From contig NZ_JBEQWH010000010.1 in NCBI RefSeq assembly GCF_047501175.1, positions 1-63,183 of the forward strand: a DNA stretch of 63,183 bases. Reading direction: 5' to 3'. Each line of letters begins with the position of its first letter. The first letter of the stretch is position 1. Position numbers and translations under genes: made by a program. Positions 22,111 to 30,780 of the stretch are shown piece by piece. The notes under the pieces were generated by a model that had not been told where the DNA came from, ran no database searches, and saw only the letters and a program-made list of their open reading frames with translations. The stretch is from Methanoprimaticola sp047501175. Lineage in GTDB: Archaea; Thermoplasmatota; Thermoplasmata; Methanomassiliicoccales; Methanomethylophilaceae.

Positions 22111-24249
22111 ATGTTCCAAGTCGCGGTATACGGTAAGGGCGGCATCGGCAAATCTACGATGTCGGCGAACATCTCCGTAGCCTTGGCCGGGAGGGGACTG
22201 AAGGTCATGCAGATCGGGTGCGACCCCAAGCACGACTCCACGAGGCTTCTCCTGGATGGCAAGGCGCAGCGCACGGTGCTGGACTATGTCCGCGAGGTCC
22301 CGATAGGCAAGAGGGACCTGAATGGGATAATCGCCACCGGCACGGCAGGGGTCCTGTGCGCGGAGGCAGGCGGACCTGAGCCGGGGATAGGATGTGCTGG
22401 CCGCGGGATCCTGACGACGTTCGACACATTGAGGAAGCTCGGGGCGGACGACCTCGACGTGGATGTGCGGATCTATGACGTCCTCGGCGATGTTGTGTGC
22501 GGGGGATTCGCGGTCCCCTTGAGGAACGAGTACGCCGATGCGGTCGTGCTGGTCACGTCCGGCGAGTTCATGGCCATGTATGCCGCGAACAACATCATGC
22601 GTGGACTCTCCAACTTCGACACTGGAAAGCCGCGTATGTTGGGGATAGTTCTGAACTCCAGAGGTGTCGACGGCGAGTATGAGGCCGTGAAGAGCTTCGC
22701 CGAAGCCACCGGGACAAGGATATTGGCGGTCGTCCCGAGGGACGGACAGTTCGCGGAGGCGGAATCCCTGGGACATACGGTCGTGGAGCTCTTTCCAGAG
22801 AGCGTCATAGCCAGGGAGATCGGGAAGGTCGCCGACAGCATAGTAGACGCATGCGATGGCAGACTGGAGCTGACCTCCCCCCACCCGCTGGATGACGACC
22901 AGCTCTCCGATCTCGCCGCGGGCAGGGCCATCCGTCCGTACGGGGACGTCCCCGTATCCCGAATCGGGTGCGGCGGCTGTCACAGGACGACGATCGAGGG
23001 GACGAGGGTGATGGGGTCATGCGCGGCATACGGGGCGGTCTCCGCGTTCCTCAGGTTGGAGGACACGGCCGTGGTCGTCCACGGGCCGGTCAGCTGTTCG
23101 TACCTCATGGAGACCACCCGCGCGAAGGCCATGTTGGAGATGTACTCCCGCGGGGTGTTCAGGAGGTCGCCCCGGATTAACGTGCGCTCCACAATGATGG
23201 ACGACGAGTCCGCGATATTCGGCGGGAACCTGTATCTGAAGGCCTGTCTGGAGAGGACGATATCCGAAGGCTATTCGCGCATAGCGGTTGTGACGACATG
23301 CATGTCGGGGATCATCGGGGACGACTGTCTCAGCATAGTGGATGCGGTGATGGAATCGAACCCTTCGGTCGAGATATTCCTCGTCCGTGCGGACGGGGAC
23401 ATGACAGGGGAATACAACGACGGTTTCATGATGGCGGCCGAAGCCATAGTCGAGACCGTGGATACAGGCCTCGAACCGGACGGGAGTCTCGTGAATCTCG
23501 TCTCCTCGTCATTCTTCGATGTACAGTCGGTCGCTCACAGGAAGGAGTTGGACAGGATGCTGGGCGCCTTCGGGATGAGGGTCAACTGCATGTTCCTCGA
23601 CGAGGGGTCCCCCAGACCGCCGTCTGAGATCTGTCGTGCCGGGGTGGACGTGCTGATGAACGACACCCCGACATCGCGTGAGCTCATGGGGATGATCACG
23701 CGGAGGACCGGGAGGCTGCCGTTCCCCGCCGTCATGCCAGTGGGCATGCACGACTATCTGGACTGGATGCGCCAGATGGGAGCCTGGACTGGAAGGTCCG
23801 AGGATGCCGAGCGGGAGATCGCCAGGGCGACAGCGGAGTACAGAGGATTCCTGGACGCCCATCGCGACACGTTGCGCGGGAGGACGGCCATCGTGGTCTC
23901 GAGGATCGGGACGAACCTTGACTGGCTGGTCGATGTGCTGGAGGACATGGGCGTGTCGGTCCTGAGATACGGGTTCTTCCCATCGGCGAGGAAGGCGGGA
24001 GGACGCCAGAGCTCCCGTCATGACCATGTCGACGATTACACGGATGATGACCTGATGAGGGATCTGGAGGAGCTTCGTCCGGACCTGATGATCGGGGGGA
24101 TCGTGAGGCAGGTGCCGGAGGGCACGGTCATGGCGAAGATGAACAGGATAGGGGTGGGATACCGTCCGGTGTTGGAGTACGTGGAGTATCTGGAGAACAC
24201 CCTGAGGCTGCCCGGGATGGAAGGATGGAGAGGGGGCGGCAGATCATGA
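22111..24249 (+). CDS. Nitrogenase-like fusion protein: NifH-type reductase joined to NifD-like subunit
   Basis: A 712-residue fusion. Residues 1-250 are a NifH-type ATPase: P-loop GKGGIGKS (8-15), DPKHD (38-42), and the 4Fe-4S ligands Cys95 (GIGCAGRG) and Cys130 (GDVVCGGF). Residues 280-700 are NifD-like with three ligand-type cysteines: Cys304 (GSCAAYGAV), Cys329 (HGPVSCSY) and Cys397 (TTCMSGIIGDD), plus GCGGC at 286-290. The C275 and H442 cofactor ligands of true NifD are not evident, so N2 fixation is unlikely. Reductase and catalytic subunit are normally separate proteins. The start at 22111 fits a leaderless mRNA; longer upstream readings lack family similarity. An ATGA overlap leads to the NifK-like gene. 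Confidence 0.9.
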   Translation: MFQVAVYGKGGIGKSTMSANISVALAGRGLKVMQIGCDPKHDSTRLLLDGKAQRTVLDYVREVPIGKRDLNGIIATGTAGVLCAEAGGPEPGIGCAGRGILTTFDTLRKLGADDLDVDVRIYDVLGDVVCGGFAVPLRNEYADAVVLVTSGEFMAMYAANNIMRGLSNFDTGKPRMLGIVLNSRGVDGEYEAVKSFAEATGTRILAVVPRDGQFAEAESLGHTVVELFPESVIAREIGKVADSIVDACDGRLELTSPHPLDDDQLSDLAAGRAIRPYGDVPVSRIGCGGCHRTTIEGTRVMGSCAAYGAVSAFLRLEDTAVVVHGPVSCSYLMETTRAKAMLEMYSRGVFRRSPRINVRSTMMDDESAIFGGNLYLKACLERTISEGYSRIAVVTTCMSGIIGDDCLSIVDAVMESNPSVEIFLVRADGDMTGEYNDGFMMAAEAIVETVDTGLEPDGSLVNLVSSSFFDVQSVAHRKELDRMLGAFGMRVNCMFLDEGSPRPPSEICRAGVDVLMNDTPTSRELMGMITRRTGRLPFPAVMPVGMHDYLDWMRQMGAWTGRSEDAEREIARATAEYRGFLDAHRDTLRGRTAIVVSRIGTNLDWLVDVLEDMGVSVLRYGFFPSARKAGGRQSSRHDHVDDYTDDDLMRDLEELRPDLMIGGIVRQVPEGTVMAKMNRIGVGYRPVLEYVEYLENTLRLPGMEGWRGGGRS

Positions 24250-25508
24250 GGAGGATACTTCCGGACGGGATGACAGGGGCTATAATGGCCATCGAGGGGA
24301 TATCGGATGCCGTCGTCTTCCTCCATGGTCCCGGCGGATGCCGCGTCCGTCACATGGTGGTCTCATCGGCTGTCTTTCCCAAGGAGCCTGTCGAGGATCC
24401 CTACATGCCGTACTACTACGGATACCCCCAGGTCCCATCGTCCTATCTGGACGAGTACGATTTCATAAACGGCGCGTTCTACAAGTCGAGAGAGGGCCTC
24501 GGCACGGTGAGAAGGACGTCCCCATCCCTTATCGTGGTCCTGGACTCCCCCGGCGCAGGTCTGATCGGGGACGACCACGGGAAGGCGATCCTCGAGAACG
24601 ACCTCGGCGGGATCGCGATGCACATCCAGGAGTCCATGGCGTCCGTGCCGGTCCCCGTCTCCTTCGATGGCACCCTGAGGAAGGTGATGGAGTTCCTGGG
24701 CCCCGAGCGCAGATGCGTCCGGAGGGGGACCGTCAACGTCCTGGGTCTGTCTCTGATGGACAAGGATTGGAAGGCGGCCCGCGACGAGGTCTGCAGGCAC
24801 CTCTCGGACATGGGTCTGGAGGTCATATCGTGCCCTGGCGCGGGATCCTCCGTGGAGGACCTGACGGAGTCGGTGAATGCTGAGTACAACGTGGTGGTCT
24901 GTCCGGAGATGTGTGCCGGGCTTCTGGAGTGGTACGAGGGGTTCGGGATCCCGGCGATCCGTTCGGATGCCGGTGCCCCCGTGGGGCTGGATGCGACCGA
25001 GGCATGGATAATGGCTGTCGCGGAATTCACGGGAAGGGATCCTGCGGTCCCCCTGGCGAACGTCGACAGATGCAGGGGACACATCTTCGAGAAGCTGTCC
25101 GGCATGAGATACAACGCGTTGCGGCTGAGGGGATTGACCTTCTCGGTCGCCGGGACGGCATCCGTGATAAGGCCGTTGACCGAGTGGCTATACTCCTATC
25201 TGGCCATGGCCCCTGTCGCTGTGAAGGCCGATCGCGGTTCGGATGCTGACGAGACTGATGCCCTCAGGCGGTTCCTTTCCGATGTGGGGTTCGGGGGATC
25301 GTGGGACAAGGAGCCCGTGCCCTGCGGGGCGGTGCTGTGCGAGGGGATAGCCGCCCTGACCATGCAGCTGTCGGATGAGTGCAGGGTGGGGATACCGATA
25401 GGATACTCGTCCATGGGGATCGACGACATCATACCGCGTCCCGTGTACGGTCTGCGCGGCGTCCTCTACATCATGGACGAGCTGCTCCACGGCGTTAGGG
25501 CGAGCTGA
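24246..25508 (+). CDS. NifK/NifE-like subunit of a nitrogenase-like enzyme
   Basis: A 420-residue protein of the nitrogenase component 1 fold. One ligand-type cysteine remains in the conserved place, Cys32 (HGPGGCRVRH). The position of the third P-cluster cysteine reads LDSPGAGLIGDD (99-110), keeping IGDD but not Cys, and the first Cys is missing. It should pair with the NifD-like half of the preceding fusion and help bind one bridging cluster. This resembles the 3 + 1 ligand sharing of protochlorophyllide reductase. Other cysteines (196, 219, 223, 360, 365) may be structural. It is the last gene of a two-gene operon. Confidence 0.82.
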   Translation: MRRILPDGMTGAIMAIEGISDAVVFLHGPGGCRVRHMVVSSAVFPKEPVEDPYMPYYYGYPQVPSSYLDEYDFINGAFYKSREGLGTVRRTSPSLIVVLDSPGAGLIGDDHGKAILENDLGGIAMHIQESMASVPVPVSFDGTLRKVMEFLGPERRCVRRGTVNVLGLSLMDKDWKAARDEVCRHLSDMGLEVISCPGAGSSVEDLTESVNAEYNVVVCPEMCAGLLEWYEGFGIPAIRSDAGAPVGLDATEAWIMAVAEFTGRDPAVPLANVDRCRGHIFEKLSGMRYNALRLRGLTFSVAGTASVIRPLTEWLYSYLAMAPVAVKADRGSDADETDALRRFLSDVGFGGSWDKEPVPCGAVLCEGIAALTMQLSDECRVGIPIGYSSMGIDDIIPRPVYGLRGVLYIMDELLHGVRAS

Positions 25509-25556
25509 GCCTACGGGGCTCGATAGAATGTTTGGGGAGGGGTGGACCCCCCCGTC

Positions 25557-27467
25557 TCATTTGAAGAGTTTGAACACCTTGTCGGAGTAGCCGACGATGT
25601 CCTCGATGGGCATCCCCGCGATCAGCGCGGCCTGGTCGTACATGATCCTCGCCATGTCCTCGGCCTTCTCCCTGTCGTTCTCGTAGGCTTCCTTCAGTGC
25701 GGCGTAGGCGGGATGGTCGGCATTGATCTCCAGCACACGCTTCGCCCTGATGTTGTTCTGTTCTCCGGGGATCGCGGAGAAGTACTTCTCCATCTCCAGG
25801 GAGACATCCCCCTCGGCACTCAGGCAGACTGCATGGGTCTTCAGCTTCCTGGAGAGCTTGACGTCGGCAACGGAGTCCCCTAGGGTGTCCTTGATGAACG
25901 ATATGACGTCCTTCTCGGCCTCGGCCTTCTCCTCCGCCTCCTTCCTCTCGTCCTCTGTGTCCAGGTCCAGGTCCGATCCGGACACGTCGCAGAACTCCTT
26001 CCCGTCGTAGTCCCTCAAGGTCTTCAGGGCGAACTCGTCGGCCTCCTCGGAGAGGCACAGGATGTCGAACCCCTTGGACGACACCTGTTCGGTCTGAGGC
26101 AGCTGTTTCGCCCTCGCGACGCTCTCGGCGGCGGCGAAGTAGATCTTGGACTGGTCCGGGGGCATGGCATCCCTGTACTCGCGCAGGGTGATGAGCTTGT
26201 CATCCTTCATCGAGTGGAACAGGACCAGGTCCTTCAGCATGTCGGCCTTGGACCCGTATGCCTCCACCATCCCGTACTTCATCTGGAGTCCGAAGGCCTT
26301 GAAGAACTCGAGGTACTTCTCGCGCTCGTCCTTGAGCATCCTCTCCAGTTCGGCCTTCACCTTCTTCTCGATGTTCGCCCTGATGGTCGCCAGCTGCCTG
26401 TCGTGCTGGAGCATCTCCCTGGAGATGTTCAGGGACAGGTCCGGCGAATCGACCACCCCGCGGACGAACCTGAAGCAGTCCGGGAGAAGGTCCTTGCACT
26501 TCTCCATGATCATGACGCCTGAGGAGTACAGCTGCAGTCCGGGTTCGAAGTCCCTGCTGTAGAAGTTGAAGGGGGCCACCTTGGGTATGAACAGCATGGC
26601 CCTGTAGCTTATCGTCCCTTCCGCGTTCACACGGATCACCGAGAGGGGATCCTCCCAGTCGCGGAACTTCTCCTTGTAGAATTTGAAGCACTCCTCGTCG
26701 GTGGCCTCCGATCTGGACTTCTGCCAGATGGGGACCATGCTGTTGACCACCTCGTCGACGATGGTCGTCTTCCACTCCTTCTTGGGCTCCCCGTTCTCGT
26801 CGACCTCGCCGGTCTCCACGAGGTCGTCCTTCTGGACGTCCATGTGGATGGGCCAGCGGACGTAGTCGGAATATTTGGTGATCAGGTTCTGGAGGGAGTA
26901 CTGCTCGAGATATTCGGAGTACCTCTCGTTCTCGTCGTCCGGGCGGAGATGCATGATGACTTCGGTCCCCCACGAGTCCTTCTCGCACTCGTCGATGGTG
27001 TATCCGTCCGCACCCTTGGACCTCCACCTGTACGCCTGTTCCGACCCGTACTTCCTGGTTATTACGGTCACCTCGTCCGCGACGAGGAATGCGCTGTAGA
27101 ATCCGACACCGAACTGTCCGATGATGTCGACGTCCTTGCCGTCCTCCATCTCCTTCTTGAAGTCCAGGGACCCGCTGTGGGCTATAACACCGAGGTTCTT
27201 CTCCAGGTCGTCCTTGTCCATTCCGATGCCGTTGTCGGAGACGGTGATCGTGCCAGCATCCTTGTCTGCGGACACCTTAATCCTGAGATCCTCGCGGGAG
27301 ACCGCAACATCCTCGGGTCTGGTCATCGCCATGTAGTGGAGCTTGTCCATAGCGTCCGACGCGTTGCTGATGATCTCTCTCAGAAATATCTCGCGATGGG
27401 TGTAGATCGAGTTGATCATGAGGTCGAGCAGCTGTTTGGACTCTGCCTTGAACTGTCTCTTTGCCAT
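25557..27467 (-). CDS. htpG: Molecular chaperone HtpG (Hsp90 family)
   Basis: A 636-residue Hsp90. The N-terminal GHKL ATPase shows LREIISNASDAMDKLHY, VSDNGIGMDKDDLEKNLGVIAHSG and IGQFGVGFYSAF. The middle domain contains the catalytic-loop region GVVDSPDLSLNISREMLQ. The C-terminal dimerisation domain includes NADHPAYAALKEAYENDR. GGAGGT lies 7 nt before the start, and a TATA-like element is near 27524. Hsp90 is generally missing from archaea, so this gene was probably acquired from bacteria. It is convergent with the nitrogenase-like operon. Confidence 0.97.
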   Translation of the reverse strand: MAKRQFKAESKQLLDLMINSIYTHREIFLREIISNASDAMDKLHYMAMTRPEDVAVSREDLRIKVSADKDAGTITVSDNGIGMDKDDLEKNLGVIAHSGSLDFKKEMEDGKDVDIIGQFGVGFYSAFLVADEVTVITRKYGSEQAYRWRSKGADGYTIDECEKDSWGTEVIMHLRPDDENERYSEYLEQYSLQNLITKYSDYVRWPIHMDVQKDDLVETGEVDENGEPKKEWKTTIVDEVVNSMVPIWQKSRSEATDEECFKFYKEKFRDWEDPLSVIRVNAEGTISYRAMLFIPKVAPFNFYSRDFEPGLQLYSSGVMIMEKCKDLLPDCFRFVRGVVDSPDLSLNISREMLQHDRQLATIRANIEKKVKAELERMLKDEREKYLEFFKAFGLQMKYGMVEAYGSKADMLKDLVLFHSMKDDKLITLREYRDAMPPDQSKIYFAAAESVARAKQLPQTEQVSSKGFDILCLSEEADEFALKTLRDYDGKEFCDVSGSDLDLDTEDERKEAEEKAEAEKDVISFIKDTLGDSVADVKLSRKLKTHAVCLSAEGDVSLEMEKYFSAIPGEQNNIRAKRVLEINADHPAYAALKEAYENDREKAEDMARIMYDQAALIAGMPIEDIVGYSDKVFKLFK

Positions 27468-27516
27468 ATTACATACCTCCGCTTCCGCGGTGCTGTGCCT
27501 ATGACTATCTGAACTT

Positions 27517-27531
27517 CTATAATAATATTTG
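27517..27531 (-). promoter_or_regulatory. TATA region of htpG
   Basis: On the minus strand CAAATATTATTATAG is an AT-rich TATA-like element about 55 nt upstream of the start, leaving a leader that carries the GGAGGT ribosome-binding site. Confidence 0.45.
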
Positions 27532-27646
27532 TATTATTGCCATGTGAACGGATGATGTTCGGATCGGAGCCGCAATGGATGTCGGAGGGAGGGCGGGACC
27601 TGCCTGGATGGGACATAAATAAATTAGTGGATGCATTCCGCCCGTC

Positions 27647-27736
27647 ATGAAGCCCGGAAACGTCAAGCTCATGGCCGTCGCGGCCGTGATCATCGCGGTC
27701 ATTCTGATCGGTTCGTACCTCATATACGGGAACTGA
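27647..27736 (+). CDS. 29-residue single-span membrane peptide
   Basis: A short gene starting MKPGNVKLMA and continuing with one hydrophobic helix (VAAVIIAVILIGSYLIY) ending GN. Three features support it as real: TATA box CATAAATAAATTA (27613-27625) lies about 26 nt before the ATG (leaderless), the helix follows the positive-inside rule, and a hairpin terminator with TTTT begins 10 nt after the stop. No family is recognised. It may be a small membrane modulator. Confidence 0.65.
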   Translation: MKPGNVKLMAVAAVIIAVILIGSYLIYGN

Positions 27737-27745
27737 TCCCAAACC

Positions 27746-27766
27746 GGGGACCAGCTCCCCTTTTCC
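27746..27766 (+). terminator. Terminator of the 29-residue membrane peptide gene
   Basis: GGGGA and TCCCC form a stem with loop CCAGC, followed directly by TTTTCC. Confidence 0.75.
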
Positions 27767-27851
27767 ATTCGTTCGAATGATGTATTTTCCCATTCCCGGT
27801 TCCTGACATTCCTCGAGCCTGCTTCATATAGGCCCGTGCTGAGTCCGGGTT

Positions 27852-28121
27852 ATGTTCCAAAGGGATGCCGACAACAACATTGCTGTCATGGAAAGGATGA
27901 AGGAGGCCCTCGGCCTTCGCTGGACCGAATCGATCGAGGGCTGCGAGGTCGACGGATGGGACATGAGGCTCTCCGAGCCCGTCGAGGTCACGGTGCGCTC
28001 ATGCGGCATGGGCTGGGAGGCCTACAGCACGAATCCCGCGATATTCTGCAAGGGAAGGTCCCCGTCGGATGTGCTGGGATTCTACAAGTTCTGTCTGTCA
28101 GAGTACGAGATGGCCCGATGA
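27852..28121 (+). CDS. Hypothetical 89-residue protein
   Basis: A small soluble protein beginning MFQRDADNNIAVMERMKEAL, with central EVTVRSCGMGWEAYSTNPA and an ending FYKFCLSEYEMAR. TATA box TTCATATAGG (27824-27833) lies about 25 nt upstream of the ATG, which supports a leaderless start. No family is recognised. Its 3-prime end overlaps the convergent larC gene by 24 nt. Confidence 0.62.
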   Translation: MFQRDADNNIAVMERMKEALGLRWTESIEGCEVDGWDMRLSEPVEVTVRSCGMGWEAYSTNPAIFCKGRSPSDVLGFYKFCLSEYEMAR

Positions 28122-29342
28122 TCCTCGCCTGCATCCTCTGGCCGCGGCGTCATAGACCTCTCTGAACGGCACTCCGCGCTCCCTGCATATCCTGGCGACG
28201 TCCTCGTATTCGGGGTAGAACCTCTTAAGGCCCTCGGAGGAGCATACCTTGACGGACACCTCCCCGTATTCGGTGGCGACCGTCACGGTCGTCCTGTCCA
28301 TGACGGTGCGTTCCATACAGGTCCTGCGGATCCCGATGGTCGTCGTCTCGCGGAATATTATGTCCTCGAGTGCGCGTCTGTCATCCTCGCGACAGATGAC
28401 CGTGAGCAGCCATCCCGGGCGGTTCTTTTTCATGAACACGGGCGTGTAGTTCACTTCCCTCGCTCCGGCGGCGAAGAGCCTCTCCATCGTGAACCCGAGC
28501 TCCTCGCCGGTGCTGTCGTCCACATTGCATTCCAGCTTGACCACGCTGTCCGCACAGTCCTTCGGACGGATGAGCATCGCCCTGAGTATGCCGGTCCTCT
28601 CGGATTCGCGCTTCCCCGCACCCAGTCCCACCTTCTCGACGAGGAACGATCCGGGCCTGTCGCAGGTGCGGACCGATGCTGCGAAGGCAGCTCCGGTGGG
28701 CGTGACGTATTCGCCCTTGGAATCGGTGATCCTCAGTGCGATCCCGGAGCGTTTGACGATGTTGACGACTGCGGGGACGGGGACGGGTATAACGCCGTGT
28801 TGGCACCTGACCGTGCCCGTCCCGTCGTAGAGCTCCGAGAAGCAGACCTCGTCGGGATGCAGGTCGTCTATGCATACGGCAAGGGAGACGATGTCCACTA
28901 TCGAGTCCACCGCTCCCACCTCGTGGAAGTGGACCTCCTCAAGAGGCACCCCGTGCGCCTCGGACTCCGCCTCCCCCAGGATCCTCAGGATCCTCAGTGC
29001 GATCTCCCTGGCGTTCTCGGACATGTCCGCATCGGAGATGATCCCCGCGATCTCGACGTATCCTCTGTGCCCATGGCCGTGGTGTCCCTCGTGATGGCAC
29101 ACGTCGCCGTACAGGTATTCATGGTCATGGTCGTGGTTGTCATGTTCCAGCACCACGTCGAAGTCCTTCGCTAGGATTCCCGATTTCTCCTTGTCCGTGA
29201 TCCTCACCGAGAATCCGTGGACGTCGAGGCTGTCAAGGACCTTCATGAGCTTCCCTTCGTCCGCTCCCAGGTCAAGCATCGCCGCCACAGCCATGTCTCC
29301 GCTGATCCCGGAGATGCATTCGAAATAGAGGGTCCCGCTCAT
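28098..29342 (-). CDS. larC: LarC-type nickel insertion protein (DUF111)
   Basis: A 414-residue member of the family that inserts nickel into the pyridinium pincer cofactor of lactate racemase and related enzymes. The N-terminus FECISGISGDMAVAAMLDLG is characteristic. A His/Asp-rich loop (HDNHDHDHEY, then HHEGHHGHGH) at about 67-92 is a likely metal-binding or storage segment. Later landmarks are EVHFHEVGAVDSIVDIV, EYVTPTGAAFAAS and LECNVDDSTGEELGF. A TATA-like element 26 nt upstream (near 29368) indicates a leaderless mRNA. No larA or larE is nearby, so the client is unknown. Confidence 0.93.
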   Translation of the reverse strand: MSGTLYFECISGISGDMAVAAMLDLGADEGKLMKVLDSLDVHGFSVRITDKEKSGILAKDFDVVLEHDNHDHDHEYLYGDVCHHEGHHGHGHRGYVEIAGIISDADMSENAREIALRILRILGEAESEAHGVPLEEVHFHEVGAVDSIVDIVSLAVCIDDLHPDEVCFSELYDGTGTVRCQHGVIPVPVPAVVNIVKRSGIALRITDSKGEYVTPTGAAFAASVRTCDRPGSFLVEKVGLGAGKRESERTGILRAMLIRPKDCADSVVKLECNVDDSTGEELGFTMERLFAAGAREVNYTPVFMKKNRPGWLLTVICREDDRRALEDIIFRETTTIGIRRTCMERTVMDRTTVTVATEYGEVSVKVCSSEGLKRFYPEYEDVARICRERGVPFREVYDAAARGCRRGSSGHLVL

Positions 29343-29385
29343 GATGTCCAGAATGAGGGGATGGATAAAAAGTGTCGCGGACGCC

Positions 29386-30732
29386 TCAGTTCCTCAGACA
29401 TCCTATGGGGATCATGTGGATCCTCTGACCGTTCGACACGTCCGTGTACGCATAGCCGTCTCCGGTGATCACGGCCAGGAAGGACAGTTTGTTCCTCTCT
29501 TCCGCATCCACGCGTTCCTTCAGGCGAAGCAGGTTCTTCACTCCGGATTTGGCATTACGCGAGCTAAGCTTTATCTCGATCGCGCCCCACTGTCCATTGT
29601 TCAAATGCACTATCGAGTCCACTTCCAGGCCGCTCTTGTCCCTGTAATGTTTCACCGTCCCTCCGATGGATTCCGCATACACGCGGAGATCCCTGACGAC
29701 CATGTTCTCGAAGAGCAATCCCATCGTCTCGGGGTCGTACAGGAGATCATCTGCCGATGTCCCCAGGAAATATGCGCCTATGGATGGATCTGTCAGATAT
29801 CTCGTGTCCGATGTACGGATGCAGGTCTCAGATCTGAGTTTCGGCATCCATGCGGGGGAGTCTTCGATAAGACAGATGCTTTTCAGGATGCTGATGTAAT
29901 CGCGCAGAGTGTCGCGGTTCATCGGAGCCCTTGCGGTATTCTCGTCGATCCATGCATCCTCATCGGATGCATCTCCGATTGGAAGTTCATCGTCACCAGT
30001 CATATCTCTCAGAATGGTGGTGTTGTTCGCTCCTGTAGAGATGTTGCGCGATAGCGACCTTAGAAGCCGTTCCATCTTCTCGCGATTCCTCCTCTTTCCG
30101 TCGATGGTTATCTCCGAGTTTAGGATGGCATCGCAATACCAGCCTACGGTCTCTCCATCCTCTATGTTGTTGACGATGCTCGACGGCCATCCGCCGCGTA
30201 CTATGAGCCGTGCGATGTCCTCGATCTCAAGCCGGGATTCGCTTTCGAGAACCGTGTCCGGATCGAACAGGGATCTCATGGACACGGCCCCACTCGAATC
30301 ACCCGATTCGAACAGGCTCATCGTCCGCATGTTTAGGGTCGCGATCCTACCTGCTCCTGAATGGTTCTTCTCGGCAGGCATGTAGATGGGACTGGACGAT
30401 CCTGTAAGGATGTATTGCCCGTAGACCTTTCTCAGGTCTACCATCGCCCTTACGCCGTTCCATATCTCCGGTATCGTCTGCCATTCGTCTATTAGACGGG
30501 GCGTTTCCCCTTCTAGAAGCAATTTCAGGTTGATCTTGGCGATCTCCTCGTAGTTTCTCGGATCAAGTGGATTCTGGAGACGAAGTGCGCTTTTCGAATG
30601 GCGTTCTGCAGTGGTGGTCTTCCCACACCACTTGGGGCCCTTGAGGTGGATCGCACCAATCTTCGAGAGCATGTGCTCGATCTGATCATCTATTATTCTG
30701 GGCCTGTACGATGTCGTGATGCCCGAGTCCAT
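29386..30732 (-). CDS. AAA-type ATPase with DUF4143-like nuclease-fold C-terminus
   Basis: A 448-residue protein. The N-terminal P-loop ATPase has Walker A GPKWCGKT (32-39) and Walker B-like RLIDEWQ near residue 80. The sensor region follows (YILTGSSSP), then a winged-helix-like middle. The C-terminal DUF4143-type domain has a PD-(D/E)XK-like motif (GLEVDSIVHL...GAIEIKLSSR). A TATA at about 30758 places the ATG at the transcription start (leaderless). Upstream are four tandem 23-bp repeats. It is a divergent member of the family that also includes the genes at 37772 and 40848. The role is unknown; such ATPases are often seen as selfish or defence-related genes. Confidence 0.85.
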   Translation of the reverse strand: MDSGITTSYRPRIIDDQIEHMLSKIGAIHLKGPKWCGKTTTAERHSKSALRLQNPLDPRNYEEIAKINLKLLLEGETPRLIDEWQTIPEIWNGVRAMVDLRKVYGQYILTGSSSPIYMPAEKNHSGAGRIATLNMRTMSLFESGDSSGAVSMRSLFDPDTVLESESRLEIEDIARLIVRGGWPSSIVNNIEDGETVGWYCDAILNSEITIDGKRRNREKMERLLRSLSRNISTGANNTTILRDMTGDDELPIGDASDEDAWIDENTARAPMNRDTLRDYISILKSICLIEDSPAWMPKLRSETCIRTSDTRYLTDPSIGAYFLGTSADDLLYDPETMGLLFENMVVRDLRVYAESIGGTVKHYRDKSGLEVDSIVHLNNGQWGAIEIKLSSRNAKSGVKNLLRLKERVDAEERNKLSFLAVITGDGYAYTDVSNGQRIHMIPIGCLRN

Positions 30733-30780
30733 TCAACTACTCTCTTTATGAATGCATATATATTCAAAATATAAAATCAA

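Noticed and set aside
22111..25508. Annotation as a true nitrogenase (nifHDK)
   Set aside because: The fused H-D layout, the lack of evident cofactor-binding Cys and His in the D-like part, the missing cluster cysteines in the K-like part and the absence of nifB, nifE or nifN nearby argue against N2 fixation.
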